64,000 nucleotides of DNA. Source: Bradyrhizobium sp. 141. GTDB taxonomy: Bacteria > Pseudomonadota > Alphaproteobacteria > Rhizobiales > Xanthobacteraceae. Under the pieces are notes generated by a model, which worked only from the letters and a program-made list of their open reading frames with translations, had not been told where the DNA came from and ran no database searches. The stretch is from NCBI RefSeq assembly GCF_023074055.1, contig NZ_JADPKR010000115.1, forward strand, positions 62,001 to 126,000, read 5' to 3'. This document shows positions 20,301 through 28,337 of this stretch, piece after piece (the first letter of the stretch is position 1; each line of letters begins with the position of its first letter). The translations under genes and the position numbers were made by a program.

Positions 20301-20430
20301 CATCACCATCATCGGCGGCCTGTTCGTCTCGCAGATCCTGACGCTCTACACCACGCCGGTGATCTACCTGCTGATCGACCGCCTGCGGCGGCGGTCCGCG
20401 CCGCGCCCGCTGGCTGCGCCCGCGGAATAG
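17326..20430 (+). CDS. RND multidrug efflux pump subunit, MdtC-like
   Basis: A 1034-aa partner pump starting at ATG 17326 in a TGATG overlap with the previous gene. It begins MASISEPFIRRPVATTLLSIG and has the TM4 proton-relay motif SVGFVVDDAIVMIENM plus GIVKKNGIMMVDFALD near the end. Length and motif order fit MdtC. As the last gene of the four-gene operon it would assemble with the MdtB-like subunit. The DTW-domain gene follows within about 40 bases, so it may be co-transcribed. Confidence 0.92.
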   Translation: MASISEPFIRRPVATTLLSIGLFLLGVVAYQFLPVASVPNVDFPAIFVSASRPGADPAVMAATVASPLERRLGEISGINQITSTSTLGSTSIQLQFDIGRNIDKAARDVQAAINAAMVDLPSDLPTLPRFRKANTAGAPVFVLALTSKTISSAAIYDVADSVLAQRISQVPGVGNVMISGADQPAVRVQLNPVALSNAGIATDDVRTAIINANPLGPVGIFNGERQSETLSLNKQMRTAKEFRDIVIKSSNGNFVRLSDVADIEDSVRNARSIAWFNKQPAVLIQIVKQGDANVIDTVDRVKALIPELKQWIPAGVEISTLVDRTGTIRASVLDMQWTLLATAILVMVVVFVFLRRLTPTIAAGISVPLALAGTCAGMWVAGFSIDNLSLMALAISVGFVVDDAIVMIENMYRNLEHGMRPFRAAQEGAKQIGFTVVSISLSLIAAFTPLIFMDGIVGRLLREFSLTLTFAILVSTLVSLTVTPMICAHYIRQTTSGTATLFDRIIEGSLSRIVAFYTRTLRTVLEFPLATLLVFFATIGLTVTLYIKVPKGYFPTDDSGFVIGATRASADISFQSMLGLQQRLADIVMQDPAVAGIGSTVGAGGGPGGATSNRGIMYISLKPPEERDHVSTQVVIDRLRRALYPVPGIRLFMFAAQDVRAGGRQSDSDYQYTLTSTDLSLLQKWAPIVAKRMESVEGITDISSDRDPGGLQLTLSIDRQKASALGVRVQDIDNALNNAFSQRQISIIYTQRNQYMTVLEIDPKFQVDPSNLERIFVAGAGDAQVPLSAVVHATRGLAALAVYHSQSFPSTTVSFNLLPDVQLQAATQNIQRAVEELHMPEGIRGSFDGNAADFAKTSGRQPLLILGALVAMYIVLGVLYESLAHPLTIISTLPSAGLGALLALQLTNTPLTVIAFVGIILLIGIVKKNGIMMVDFALDAERQRGLSSAEAIFEACQARFRPILMTTMAALFAGIPLVVATGPGTELRRPLGITIIGGLFVSQILTLYTTPVIYLLIDRLRRRSAPRPLAAPAE

Positions 20431-20467
20431 GTTGTTGAAGCGCCGCATCAAGCGTATAGCGGCCCCC

Positions 20468-21199
20468 ATGTCGAACCCGCCAGATACGGCTGCCGCCGAC
20501 CCGATCCCCGAATGCCCGCATTGCCAGAAGCCGATGCCGCTGTGCATCTGCGACAGCGTCACGCCGATTGAAAATCGGCTCTCGCTCCTGATCCTCCAGC
20601 ACCCGCAGGAGCAGGACAGGGCGCTCGGCACCGCGCGCCTGCTCGCCAGGCATTTCGCCGATGCCGTGGTGCGGGTCGGCCTGTCCTGGCCGAGCCTGTC
20701 CAAGGCGCTGGGACGGCCGGTCGAGAATGCGGCGCGCTGGGCCGTGCTCTATCTCGGCTCGGCGCGTGCGGCCGATCTCGAAGCCGAAGGCGAGATCGTC
20801 GCGCTCAACCGCAAGGGCGAGGTTGCGGACAACCAGCGCGCGATCCTGGGCAAGCTCGAAGGGGTCGTGCTGCTCGACGGCACCTGGAGCCAGGCCAAGG
20901 CACTTTGGTGGCGCAATCCTTGGATGCTCAAATGCCAGCGCGTGATCCTCAACCCGGCGCACCCCTCGCGCTATGGGCGCCTGCGCAAGGAGCCGCGCAG
21001 CGACGGGCTCTCGACCATCGAGGCTGCGGCGACAATTCTCGCCGGCCTGGAGCGGCGTCCCGACATCGCCGACACGCTGCATGCGAGTTTTGAACGGCTG
21101 TTGACACGCTACCGCGAGGTCCAGGCCGAGATGCCGGAATTGGCGCCCAAACCTGCCCCAAAGGGCCGGCGCGACTTCCGGCGGCGCAAACGAGCCTGA
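20468..21199 (+). CDS. DTW-domain protein, probable tRNA-uridine aminocarboxypropyltransferase
   Basis: A 243-aa DTW-domain enzyme. The family (TapT/YfiP in bacteria, DTWD1/2 in mammals) transfers the 3-amino-3-carboxypropyl group of SAM to uridine in tRNA (acp3U). The sequence shows the N-terminal Cys cluster CPHCQKPMPLCIC, the active-site motif DGTWSQAK, and the basic end GRRDFRRRKRA. ATG 20468 was preferred to a TTG at 20432 because the extra 12 residues are basic and uncharacteristic. It directly follows the efflux operon but has no functional tie to it. Confidence 0.82.
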   Translation: MSNPPDTAAADPIPECPHCQKPMPLCICDSVTPIENRLSLLILQHPQEQDRALGTARLLARHFADAVVRVGLSWPSLSKALGRPVENAARWAVLYLGSARAADLEAEGEIVALNRKGEVADNQRAILGKLEGVVLLDGTWSQAKALWWRNPWMLKCQRVILNPAHPSRYGRLRKEPRSDGLSTIEAAATILAGLERRPDIADTLHASFERLLTRYREVQAEMPELAPKPAPKGRRDFRRRKRA

Positions 21200-21397
21200 C
21201 TTCGGCCCACTTCATCTGTACGGTTGATTGCACCGGGAGGCGCGGGCATTTAGAGACCATCGGTCGAAACGGGTCGCGATCTGCTTTCCTGTTGCGGTAG
21301 GGAGAGCGGCAACCGAAGGGGCAGTCGAATTCAGCTCGCGGCGAAGGAAATTCTGGCACAGGCGGCGCGGCCCGATCGCTGGGGCACGCTCGCGCTG

Positions 21398-22114
21398 ATG
21401 GACATTTCGCTGCGCTACCGGCGGACCGTGATCGGCCCGCTCTGGATCACGCTGACGCTCGCTGCGACGATCGCAAGCGTCGGCACGGTCTATGCGGCAC
21501 TGTTCAAGCAGGACATCGGCGCCTTCCTGCCGTCCTTCGCGGTCGGCCTGATCGTCTGGACCCTGATCGCCACGACGCTCCAGGAGGGCTCCAACATCTT
21601 CGTGGCGTCCGGTCAGCTCATCAAGGCGGTGCCGGCGCCGCTGATCGTTCATGTCCTTCAGATGATCGCGCGCAACGTCCTCATCTTCGCGCATCACCTG
21701 GTGATCGTCGTGCTGCTCTACGTCGTGATGCCCTGGCCGCTGCACTGGAACATGCTGCTCGTGGTGCCTGGTTTTGCGATCCTGTTTCTCATGCTGCTCG
21801 GTGGCGCCGTCGCGCTCGGCATGCTCTGCGCGCGTTTTCGCGACATTGGTTCGGCGATCGTCAGCGGCCTGCAGTTCATCTTCTTTCTCACGCCGATCAT
21901 CTGGACCGAGGACAGCGTGCGCGGCACCGCCTTTCACTGGCTGACGTGGGTCAATCCGTTTGCGACGCTGCTCGATCTCGTGCGCCGGCCGCTATTGTCG
22001 CAGCCGACCTCTGCGGAGCAATGGCTGCTGGGGGTGGCCTATGCGATCGTCGTGGTCGTCATCGGCCTCGGCTGCTACGCAAGATATCGCCATCGCGTGG
22101 CGTATTGGCTGTGA
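21398..22114 (+). CDS. ABC-2 type polysaccharide/O-antigen export permease
   Basis: A 238-aa inner-membrane permease of the Wzm/KpsM type with about six helices. MDISLRYRRTVIGPLWITL matches the conserved amphipathic start of ABC-2 polysaccharide permeases, and FFLTPIIWTED is the usual re-entrant segment. Family members normally have 25-35 further residues upstream. Here the frame stays open back to 21254 and encodes a plausible extension (LAAKEILAQAARPDRWGTLALM), but it has no ATG, GTG or TTG. The true start may therefore be rare (an ATT at 21329 follows AAGGGG) or the N-terminus is short. The partner ATPase follows at once. Confidence 0.85.
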   Translation: MDISLRYRRTVIGPLWITLTLAATIASVGTVYAALFKQDIGAFLPSFAVGLIVWTLIATTLQEGSNIFVASGQLIKAVPAPLIVHVLQMIARNVLIFAHHLVIVVLLYVVMPWPLHWNMLLVVPGFAILFLMLLGGAVALGMLCARFRDIGSAIVSGLQFIFFLTPIIWTEDSVRGTAFHWLTWVNPFATLLDLVRRPLLSQPTSAEQWLLGVAYAIVVVVIGLGCYARYRHRVAYWL

Positions 22115-22121
22115 TGCGCCC

Positions 22122-22883
22122 ATGACCGCCACGGCCCACATCGTGCTTCGCGACGTCTCGGTCACATTTCCAGTGCTGTCGTTTCGCGACCGTTCGCTGC
22201 GCAGCCGGTTCGTCAGCGCCGTGACGCTGCGGCGGAAGGCGGCGGTCTCGCACCTCATCACGGCCTTGAACGAGGTCAGCCTCGACATCCGCGCCGGCGA
22301 CCGCCTCGCCATCATCGGCGCCAATGGCGCCGGCAAGACCACGCTGCTGCGGGTTCTCGCCGGCATCTACCATCCGACCGCGGGGAGCATCGACGTGCTC
22401 GGCCGCTGCCTGTCGCTGTTCGATCTGTCGGCCGGCTTCGACGAGGAAGCGACCGGCTACGAGAACATCATGCGGCGCGGCCTCGTGATCGGCGCGCGGC
22501 GCGCCGAGATCGATGCACGTCGCGCGGAGATCGCCGAGTTCAGCGAGCTCGGCGATCGGCTCGATCTGCCGCTGCGCACCTATTCCAGCGGCATGATGCT
22601 GCGCCTGATCTTCGCGGTCGCAACCGCAGTCGAGGGCGAGATCGTGCTGCTCGACGAATGGATCGGCGTCGGCGACCAGCAATTCCGCAAGAAGGCCCGG
22701 CAGCGGTTAGATGAGATCGTCGCCCGCGCCGGCATCCTGGTGCTCGCCTCGCACGACGTCGAGCTGATCAAGAGCACCTGCAACCGGGCAATCCTGCTGG
22801 AGCAGGGGCGGATCGCGGCGGCCGGCACGACCGAGGAGATTCTCGGCCGTTATCTCGGCGGGCCGGGCGGGGCGAAGGCCTAG
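22122..22883 (+). CDS. ABC polysaccharide/O-antigen export ATPase (Wzt/KpsT-like)
   Basis: A 253-aa ATPase starting at ATG 22122, seven bases after the permease stop. Walker A is GANGAGKTT, the signature is the YSSGMMLRL form typical of polysaccharide exporters rather than LSGGQ, and Walker B is EIVLLDEWIGVGD. The basic N-terminal stretch RDRSLRSRFVSAVTLRRK is also usual for this subfamily. There is no C-terminal carbohydrate-binding domain of the Wzt O9a type, so export is probably of an undecaprenyl-linked or lipid-linked glycan without terminal modification recognition. Confidence 0.88.
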   Translation: MTATAHIVLRDVSVTFPVLSFRDRSLRSRFVSAVTLRRKAAVSHLITALNEVSLDIRAGDRLAIIGANGAGKTTLLRVLAGIYHPTAGSIDVLGRCLSLFDLSAGFDEEATGYENIMRRGLVIGARRAEIDARRAEIAEFSELGDRLDLPLRTYSSGMMLRLIFAVATAVEGEIVLLDEWIGVGDQQFRKKARQRLDEIVARAGILVLASHDVELIKSTCNRAILLEQGRIAAAGTTEEILGRYLGGPGGAKA

Positions 22884-22981
22884 CGCTTCAAGTCGGCATC
22901 AAGCCGCTGAAAGTCGTCGGGAAAGTCGGACGAAGGCGGTTGCCTAAACCCTGCATCCCCTATATTGCTCCGCCCTTACGG

Positions 22982-23055
22982 GGCCACGTGGCGGAGTGGT
23001 TACGCAACGGTCTGCAAAACCGTGTACACCAGTTCAATTCTGGTCGTGGCCTCCA
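22982..23055 (+). tRNA. tRNA-Cys (GCA)
   Basis: GGCCACG at 22982-22988 pairs with CGTGGCC at 23045-23051, followed by T and an encoded CCA. The anticodon stem ACGGT/ACCGT (23007-23011 and 23019-23023) encloses CTGCAAA, giving anticodon GCA at 23014-23016. The T arm has the GTTCAATTC loop. All arms are intact. Confidence 0.96.
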
Positions 23056-23256
23056 TTACAAATCCCTGATCTTTCAGCAAAATTCGATCTCGGCGCAGGT
23101 TCCGCCGATCTTGTGCGGCCATCCGCCGAGGTGCGAGGCGGCCAGGTCACCGGGGTTGCGCGGTGGCGTGCTGGAAACGCCCGATTCGCGCCCGCTGGCA
23201 TAGAGTTCGCATCTGCGAAGTGATGCGGCTTTTATCAACGAGCGCTGGAGCACCCC

Positions 23257-23403
23257 GTGGGCGACATCGTCCGATTTGTCCCGAAAACCGAGCTGGAGCG
23301 GACTCGCCTCATCCGTGAGGCCCGCGCGATCTATGACAGCATCTTTCCAGCGGCCGCACCCGACCGGGCGCCGCAGGATGGCGAGGATCGCGTCAAGACC
23401 TGA
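23257..23403 (+). CDS. Small conserved hypothetical protein
   Basis: A 48-aa ORF from GTG 23257 (VGDIVRFVPKTELERTRLI...) to TGA 23401-23403, with GGAG seven bases before the start. It is charged and probably helical, with no signal peptide or recognisable domain. It lies alone after tRNA-Cys. The upstream signal and absence of rare codons favour a real gene; function unknown. Confidence 0.6.
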   Translation: MGDIVRFVPKTELERTRLIREARAIYDSIFPAAAPDRAPQDGEDRVKT

Positions 23404-23484
23404 TCGTGGTTGCGCCGGGTTTCCGTTACAGCCCTAGCAAAACGCCCGCGAGGCGGGCGCTTCGATCAGCGGCGAAGGCAGCCT

Positions 23485-23682
23485 TCAGCAGGCCGCGTAC
23501 CAGCCGTCGGGAAACGGCAGGAGCGGCCAGGCGCCCTCATTGTCATTGGCCGCATTGGGTGTCGCGTCAAAACTCCACGAGCGGGACACGAACTCCTGCT
23601 CCGGCGCGGCGGCGAAATCTTCAATGACCATGGCGTCCCGGACGGCATCCAGCAGCAGGTTGAATTCGGCTTCGCTTCTCAT
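23485..23682 (-). CDS. Small hypothetical protein
   Basis: A 65-aa protein on the minus strand. ATG at 23680-23682 gives MRSEAEFNLLLDAVRDAMVIEDF and is preceded by GAGGG; a start ten codons upstream (23712) lacks this signal. The C-terminus PNAANDNEGAWPLLPFPDGWYAAC has the AANDN pattern frequent in short bradyrhizobial hypotheticals. No domain is recognised. Confidence 0.55.
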   Translation of the reverse strand: MRSEAEFNLLLDAVRDAMVIEDFAAAPEQEFVSRSWSFDATPNAANDNEGAWPLLPFPDGWYAAC

Positions 23683-23844
23683 CGCACCCTCGCAGAACGC
23701 GGATGGGCGCAATGTCGCAAAGCCGGTTTGTTACCCGATTGATCCGATCGTTCGCATTTTAACGATCCGGCGATCGGGTCCCAATTGGTTAGCGATTTCT
23801 AAAAATCCCCTTGGGAATCCTAGGTTCCTCCGCTGCGCCGGCAG

Positions 23845-23860
23845 TGTGAAAGAGATCACA
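23845..23860. promoter_or_regulatory. CRP-type binding site candidate
   Basis: TGTGA at 23845-23849, six bases AAGAGA, then TCACA at 23856-23860: a perfect match to the core of the CRP/FNR-superfamily consensus TGTGA-N6-TCACA. It lies 82 bases before the start of the small secreted Cys-rich protein gene at 23942, a reasonable activator position. Which regulator binds it in this organism is unknown. Confidence 0.5.
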
Positions 23861-23941
23861 TCCTGAGCGGTTTATTTCTCCTACCCCTTCGCACACCGAC
23901 CAATGCGGGCCGGGCGGGGCAGGGCAGACAGGAGACTGGTC

Positions 23942-24202
23942 ATGAAGGCGAGGTTCTTGCGGTTTGCGGGTGTGAAGAGCCGGGCGCGCCGCGCCTCGAC
24001 GGTGGGGCTCTTCCTGACAATGTTCGCCTCCGCCGCCCACGCGCAGGGGACGGCGGAGCAGCGCCGGGCCTGCACGCCAGACGTCTACCGGCTCTGCGCC
24101 GGCGAAATCCCCAACGTCCGCGCCATCACGGCGTGCCTGCGGCGCAACCGCTCGAGCCTGAGCGAGGCATGCCGCAGCGTGTTCGATCAGGCCGGCGGCT
24201 GA
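23942..24202 (+). CDS. Small secreted cysteine-containing protein
   Basis: An 86-aa protein from ATG 23942, preceded by AGGAGA. The in-frame start at 23903 was rejected as it lacks a ribosome binding site. A basic N-terminus and hydrophobic stretch (STVGLFLTMFASAAHAQG) form a signal peptide with cleavage after AHA. The mature part has four Cys (RRACTPDVYRLCAGEIP...ACLRR...EACRSVF) in the Cys-rich repeat spacing seen in small alphaproteobacterial periplasmic proteins. A CRP-type box lies upstream. Function unknown. Confidence 0.68.
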   Translation: MKARFLRFAGVKSRARRASTVGLFLTMFASAAHAQGTAEQRRACTPDVYRLCAGEIPNVRAITACLRRNRSSLSEACRSVFDQAGG

Positions 24203-24474
24203 ATGAGCAGCCTGTGGATTTGTGCGCAGCAAGTCGCCCGACCCGCTGGCGATTCAGCGATATCGGCCCTGTGGATATGCTGCGGACAGGCTGTGGAGGG
24301 GCCGAGCTGCGCCGCTGCGAACAGTTTCTGTGCAGCCGTTTGCCCAAATGCCGGGCGCAGTCCATCCAATTTTTTGTACGTCCGCGGACAAGCTTTTCGT
24401 GGCGCACTCCCGCACGCTTCCTCCCGATCGTTGGACCATGGCAAGCGCCATGACATTTCGGAGGAACTGGCGAG

Positions 24475-25395
24475 ATGGAGAAATCGGTTTGGCCCCGGGC
24501 GCGGCGGGAATCGGCGCGCGCATCATTGCCCCGGCGCAAGCTTGTACTCGGCGCCGCCGTTGCGTTCGGTCTCGTCGCCGGCGCACCGCTGAGCGCGCAG
24601 GCCGCAGCGCCCGCCGCCTGCGCCGCGCTCCAGGAGAAATACCCGGACTGGAAGGGCAAGACGCTGGTCAACGCCATCAACCCGCACACCCCGGGCTATG
24701 AGACCATCGATCCCAAGAATCCCAGTAAGTACATCGGCTTCGATATCGATCTCGGTGAGGCCATCGGCGAATGTCTCGGCTTCAAGCTGACGTACAAGGC
24801 GGTGACCTTCGCAGCGCTGCTGACAACGCTCGCGGCCGGCCAGGCCGACATCGTCATCTCCGACATCTATGCGACCAAAGAGCGCGCCAAGGCGGCCGAC
24901 TTCATCACCTATTCGAAAGTGTTCGACGGCGTGCTCGTAGCGAAGGGCAATCCCAAGGGCATCAACGGCATCAACTTGTCGCTGTGCGGCGCGGCCGCCG
25001 CCGAGAACACGGGTTATGTCGAGGTGCCCCTGATCCAGGCGTTGATGCCGGAGTGCAAGAAGGCCGGCAAGCCCGAGCCGACCATCCAGCTCTACGACAA
25101 CAACGCCAACTGCATCCAGGCGATCCTCGCCGGCCGCGCTGACACCTACGTCAACGACGTCAACACCGTCGACAGCGCGGTGAAGGCCTATCCGGACAAG
25201 CTGGAGAAGGCGGTCGCGGTGACGATCCCGTATTCGGTGGGCATCGCCGTGCCCAAGAACAAGCCGAAGTTCCGCGATGCCGTGCTCGCAGCGCTGATCG
25301 AGGTGCAGAAGGCCGGCACCCACATGGAGCTTCTGAAGAAGCATGGGCTCGATGTGAACAACTTCATGGAACCGGACATTCTCACGGCCGACTGA
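24475..25395 (+). CDS. ABC transporter substrate-binding protein, family 3
   Basis: A 306-aa periplasmic binding protein, start ATG 24475 behind CGGAGGAA. The leader has PRRKLVLGAAVAFGLVAG and the cleavage-like AQAAAPA, with a twin Arg that might direct Tat export. The mature domain shows the family-3 signature (YIGFDIDLGEAIGECLGF, ADIVISDIYATKERAKAADF, AGRADTYVNDVNTVD). Proteins of this family bind polar amino acids or related small nitrogen compounds. Its stop overlaps the start of the permease-ATPase fusion (TGATG). The neighbouring amidases suggest that the ligand may be an amide or amino-acid derivative, which is inference. Confidence 0.87.
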   Translation: MEKSVWPRARRESARASLPRRKLVLGAAVAFGLVAGAPLSAQAAAPAACAALQEKYPDWKGKTLVNAINPHTPGYETIDPKNPSKYIGFDIDLGEAIGECLGFKLTYKAVTFAALLTTLAAGQADIVISDIYATKERAKAADFITYSKVFDGVLVAKGNPKGINGINLSLCGAAAAENTGYVEVPLIQALMPECKKAGKPEPTIQLYDNNANCIQAILAGRADTYVNDVNTVDSAVKAYPDKLEKAVAVTIPYSVGIAVPKNKPKFRDAVLAALIEVQKAGTHMELLKKHGLDVNNFMEPDILTAD

Positions 25396-27017
25396 TGTCG
25401 CTGTTCCTCCACTATTTGAGCATGCCGTATCTGCTCGAGGGCATCGAGCTCACCCTCGAGGTGACTGCCCTCGGGCTCGGCGGCGGATTGATCCTCGGAT
25501 TGATCCTCGCCGGCATGCAGCTCTCCCGCTTCTGGCCCCTGGCGGCGATCGCCAGGGCCTACACCGTGATCTTCCGCGGCACGCCGCTGATCCTTCAGAT
25601 GGTGTTCGCCTACGACGCGCTGCCGCATATCGGCTTCAAGCTGCCGGCGGTGCTCGCCGCCGGCCTCGCGCTGGCCTGCAACGAGGCGCCGTTCATCGCG
25701 GAGATGCTGCGCGCCGGCGTGCTCGGCGTCGACCGCGGGCAACTGACGGCGGGGCAGGCGCTCGGCATGACGCCGTCCGTGCTGATGCGCCGGGTCATCG
25801 CGCCGCAGGCGATCCGCACCATGATCCCGGCCTTCGGCAATGAAGCGGTGAGCGCGCTGAAGAATTCCTCACTCGCCTCCGTGGTCGCGGTGCAGGAGCT
25901 GACCTTGCGCTCGACGCAGCTGGCGTCCTCGACCTTCGACTTCTTCTCGATCTTCTTCGCTTCGGGTCTGTTGTATCTGGTGCTGACCTTTGCCATCAGC
26001 GTGATCCAGCTGTTCGTTGAATGGCTGCTCGATCTCGACCGTGCCAAGGGTCGCCAGCGCAAGCTGGCGGATTATCTGCCCTGGCGCCGCGTCGATCTCG
26101 GTACCAAGCGCGAACTTGCGGAAGCGACAGCCGATGCGCCTGAGCCGGTGAAGGCCGAGCTTGTGGATACACCGGCGCTTGCTCTGACGCACGACGAGCG
26201 CGCCCGCCGCGCCGCCACGATCGCGCGCAACAACATCGCGGTCGAGACCAGGGATCTCAGCAAGAGCTACGGCCCACAAAAGGTGCTGGACGGTCTCGAC
26301 CTCACCGTGCGCGTCGGCGAGGTGGTCGCGCTGCTCGGTCCCAGCGGCTCCGGCAAGAGCACGCTGCTCCGCTGCATCAACCATCTCGAAAGCTGGGAGT
26401 CCGGCACCGTCCGCGTCGGCGGACGACGCCTCGGCTTTGGCGAGAACGGCAAGCCGCTATCGCCCCGCGACCTCGCCAATGAGCGCGCCAGTGTCGGCGT
26501 CGGCATGGTGTTCCAGCAGTTCAATCTGTTCGCGCATCTCTCGGCCAAGGAGAACATCGCCGGTCCTTTGCGCTGGGTCCACGGCATGACCCGGATCGAC
26601 GCCGACCGCCGCGCCAACGAGCTGCTCGACCGGGTCGGATTGTCGCATCGCGCCGATGCGCTGCCGCGGCATCTCTCCGGCGGCCAGCAGCAGCGCGTTG
26701 CCATCGCCCGCGCGCTTGCACCCAATCCGAGTGTGCTGCTGCTGGACGAACCGACCTCGGCGCTCGATCCCGAATTGGTCAACGAGGTGCTGGAGGTGAT
26801 CCGGCGCCTCGCCATCGACGACGGCCTCACCATGATCATCTCGACGCACCAGATCCGCTTTGCCGACGAAGTGGCCGACCGCGTCGCATTCTTGAGTGGT
26901 GGGACGATCATCGAGGAGGGGCCCGCGCACGAGGTGCTCTCCAACCCCCGCAATCCGCTGACGGCGCGATTCCTCAGTGTGATGGAAGCCGACAAGACTC
27001 CGGAGGCGGTGCGATGA
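25395..27017 (+). CDS. ABC transporter permease fused to ATP-binding protein
   Basis: A 540-aa single-chain transporter core. Residues 1-220 form a His/Glu/Gln-type permease (LLEGIELTLEVTALGLGGGL, EAA-like loop AGQALGMTPSVLMRRVIAPQ, about five helices). A charged linker of roughly 60 residues follows, then a complete ATPase: Walker [10 protein letters not shown] near residue 317, LSGGQQQR signature, Walker [14 protein letters not shown] and H-loop STHQIRF. These functions are usually on separate chains, as in the aap operon at the window start. It overlaps the binding-protein gene by the TGATG start/stop and precedes the amidase by 43 bases. Confidence 0.88.
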   Translation: MSLFLHYLSMPYLLEGIELTLEVTALGLGGGLILGLILAGMQLSRFWPLAAIARAYTVIFRGTPLILQMVFAYDALPHIGFKLPAVLAAGLALACNEAPFIAEMLRAGVLGVDRGQLTAGQALGMTPSVLMRRVIAPQAIRTMIPAFGNEAVSALKNSSLASVVAVQELTLRSTQLASSTFDFFSIFFASGLLYLVLTFAISVIQLFVEWLLDLDRAKGRQRKLADYLPWRRVDLGTKRELAEATADAPEPVKAELVDTPALALTHDERARRAATIARNNIAVETRDLSKSYGPQKVLDGLDLTVRVGEVVALLGPSGSGKSTLLRCINHLESWESGTVRVGGRRLGFGENGKPLSPRDLANERASVGVGMVFQQFNLFAHLSAKENIAGPLRWVHGMTRIDADRRANELLDRVGLSHRADALPRHLSGGQQQRVAIARALAPNPSVLLLDEPTSALDPELVNEVLEVIRRLAIDDGLTMIISTHQIRFADEVADRVAFLSGGTIIEEGPAHEVLSNPRNPLTARFLSVMEADKTPEAVR

Positions 27018-27060
27018 GCGGCGCCTCCACAAGGTTGAAGACTCCCGAAGAGGCCACCTC

Positions 27061-28302
27061 ATGAAGCATGTCACCCTGCCGGTTTCGCCGAAAACCGTCC
27101 ACTGGGGCTATTTCTCCAAGATAGTCACGCCGGCCCTGACGCTGCGCTCCGGGGATCGCGCCACCATCGAGACACTGACCCATCACGCCAATGACGATTA
27201 CGAGCGCATGATCCAGGGCGACCCCGGCGCCGAAAGCGTGTTCCAGTGGACTCGCGAGCACAAGGCCGTGGCGCGCCGCGGCTCCGGCCCTGTCGAGGGC
27301 CCCTTCGTCCGCGGCGCAGGCGAGGGGATCGGCGTGCATCTGCTCACCGGACCGGTCGCGATCGAAGGCGCCGAGCCCGGCGATATCCTGGAAGTGCGCA
27401 TTCTCGACATCCGGCCACGGCCGAGCTGCAGCGCCTGCCATGCCGGCCGCTGCTTCGGCTCCAATGTCGCAGCGAACTGGGGCTTTCACTATCACGACTT
27501 GATCGAGGAGCCGAAGCCGCGCGAGGTCATCACCATCTTCGAGCTCGACACCTCCGGCGAGCCCCACGCAAAGGCCGTCTACAATTACGTCTGGACGCCG
27601 CAGACCGACCCTGACGGCATCGTGCATCCGACCATCGACTATCCCGGCGTGCGCGTGGACCCCGCCACCATCAAGAAGCGCGAGAACATCCTCTCCAGCG
27701 TGAAGGTGCCGGCGCGGCTGCATTTCGGCACGATGGGCCTCGCACCGTCGGAGGCCGATTTCGTCAGCTCGATTCCGCCGAGCTACACCGGCGGCAACAT
27801 CGACGATTGGCGCATCGGCAAGGGCGCGCGGATGTTCTATCCGGTCGCGGTCCCAGGCGCCTATTTCTCGGTCGGCGATCCCCATGCTGCCCAGGGCGAC
27901 AGCGAGCTCGGCGGCACCGCGATCGAGACCTCGCTGACCGGCGATTTCGAATTTATCCTGCACAAGAAGGCCGACCTTGCCGGCACCAGTCTCGAAGGCC
28001 TCGACCATCCCATGCTGGAGACCGACCACGCCTGGTCATTCTACGGCTTCACTTATCCGAACTATCTCGCCGCGCTCGGCGCCGATGCGCAAACCGAGAT
28101 TGCCAATCGTTCCAGTCTCGACCGTGCGATGCGTGATGCGTTCAGAAAACTCCGCCGGTTTCTGATGACCGTGCATGGCCTCAGCGAGGACGAGGCGATC
28201 TCGCTGATGTCGGTCGGCGCCGATTTCGGCGTGACTCAGGTTGTCGACGCCAATTGGGGCGTCCACGGCACGATCCGCAAGAACGTCTTCCGGTGCGACT
28301 AA
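27061..28302 (+). CDS. Acetamidase/formamidase family protein
   Basis: A 413-aa FmdA/AmdA family hydrolase predicted to release ammonia from formamide, acetamide or a similar short amide. Family hallmarks include VHWGYFS, SGDRATIETLTHHANDD, GDILEVRILDI, FVSSIPPSYTGGNIDDWR and VGDPHAAQGDSELGGTAIE. A Cys-rich insert CSACHAGRC near residue 125 is absent in the related domain of the next gene. The C-terminus (LSEDEAISLMSVGADFGVTQVVDANWGVHG) is complete. It sits in a probable operon after the ABC transporter and before the AraC fusion, so the transported compound is likely its substrate or product source. Confidence 0.87.
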   Translation: MKHVTLPVSPKTVHWGYFSKIVTPALTLRSGDRATIETLTHHANDDYERMIQGDPGAESVFQWTREHKAVARRGSGPVEGPFVRGAGEGIGVHLLTGPVAIEGAEPGDILEVRILDIRPRPSCSACHAGRCFGSNVAANWGFHYHDLIEEPKPREVITIFELDTSGEPHAKAVYNYVWTPQTDPDGIVHPTIDYPGVRVDPATIKKRENILSSVKVPARLHFGTMGLAPSEADFVSSIPPSYTGGNIDDWRIGKGARMFYPVAVPGAYFSVGDPHAAQGDSELGGTAIETSLTGDFEFILHKKADLAGTSLEGLDHPMLETDHAWSFYGFTYPNYLAALGADAQTEIANRSSLDRAMRDAFRKLRRFLMTVHGLSEDEAISLMSVGADFGVTQVVDANWGVHGTIRKNVFRCD

Positions 28303-28337
28303 TGCATTGAGACGCTGTCTGTTTTTGGGATGAGCAC

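Noticed and set aside
24213-24300. Two near-consensus DnaA boxes (TGTGGATTT, TGTGGATAT) and a TGTGGAGG, possible origin
   Set aside because: Only two partial matches, no AT-rich unwinding element, and no dnaA, dnaN or hemE neighbourhood; likely chance.
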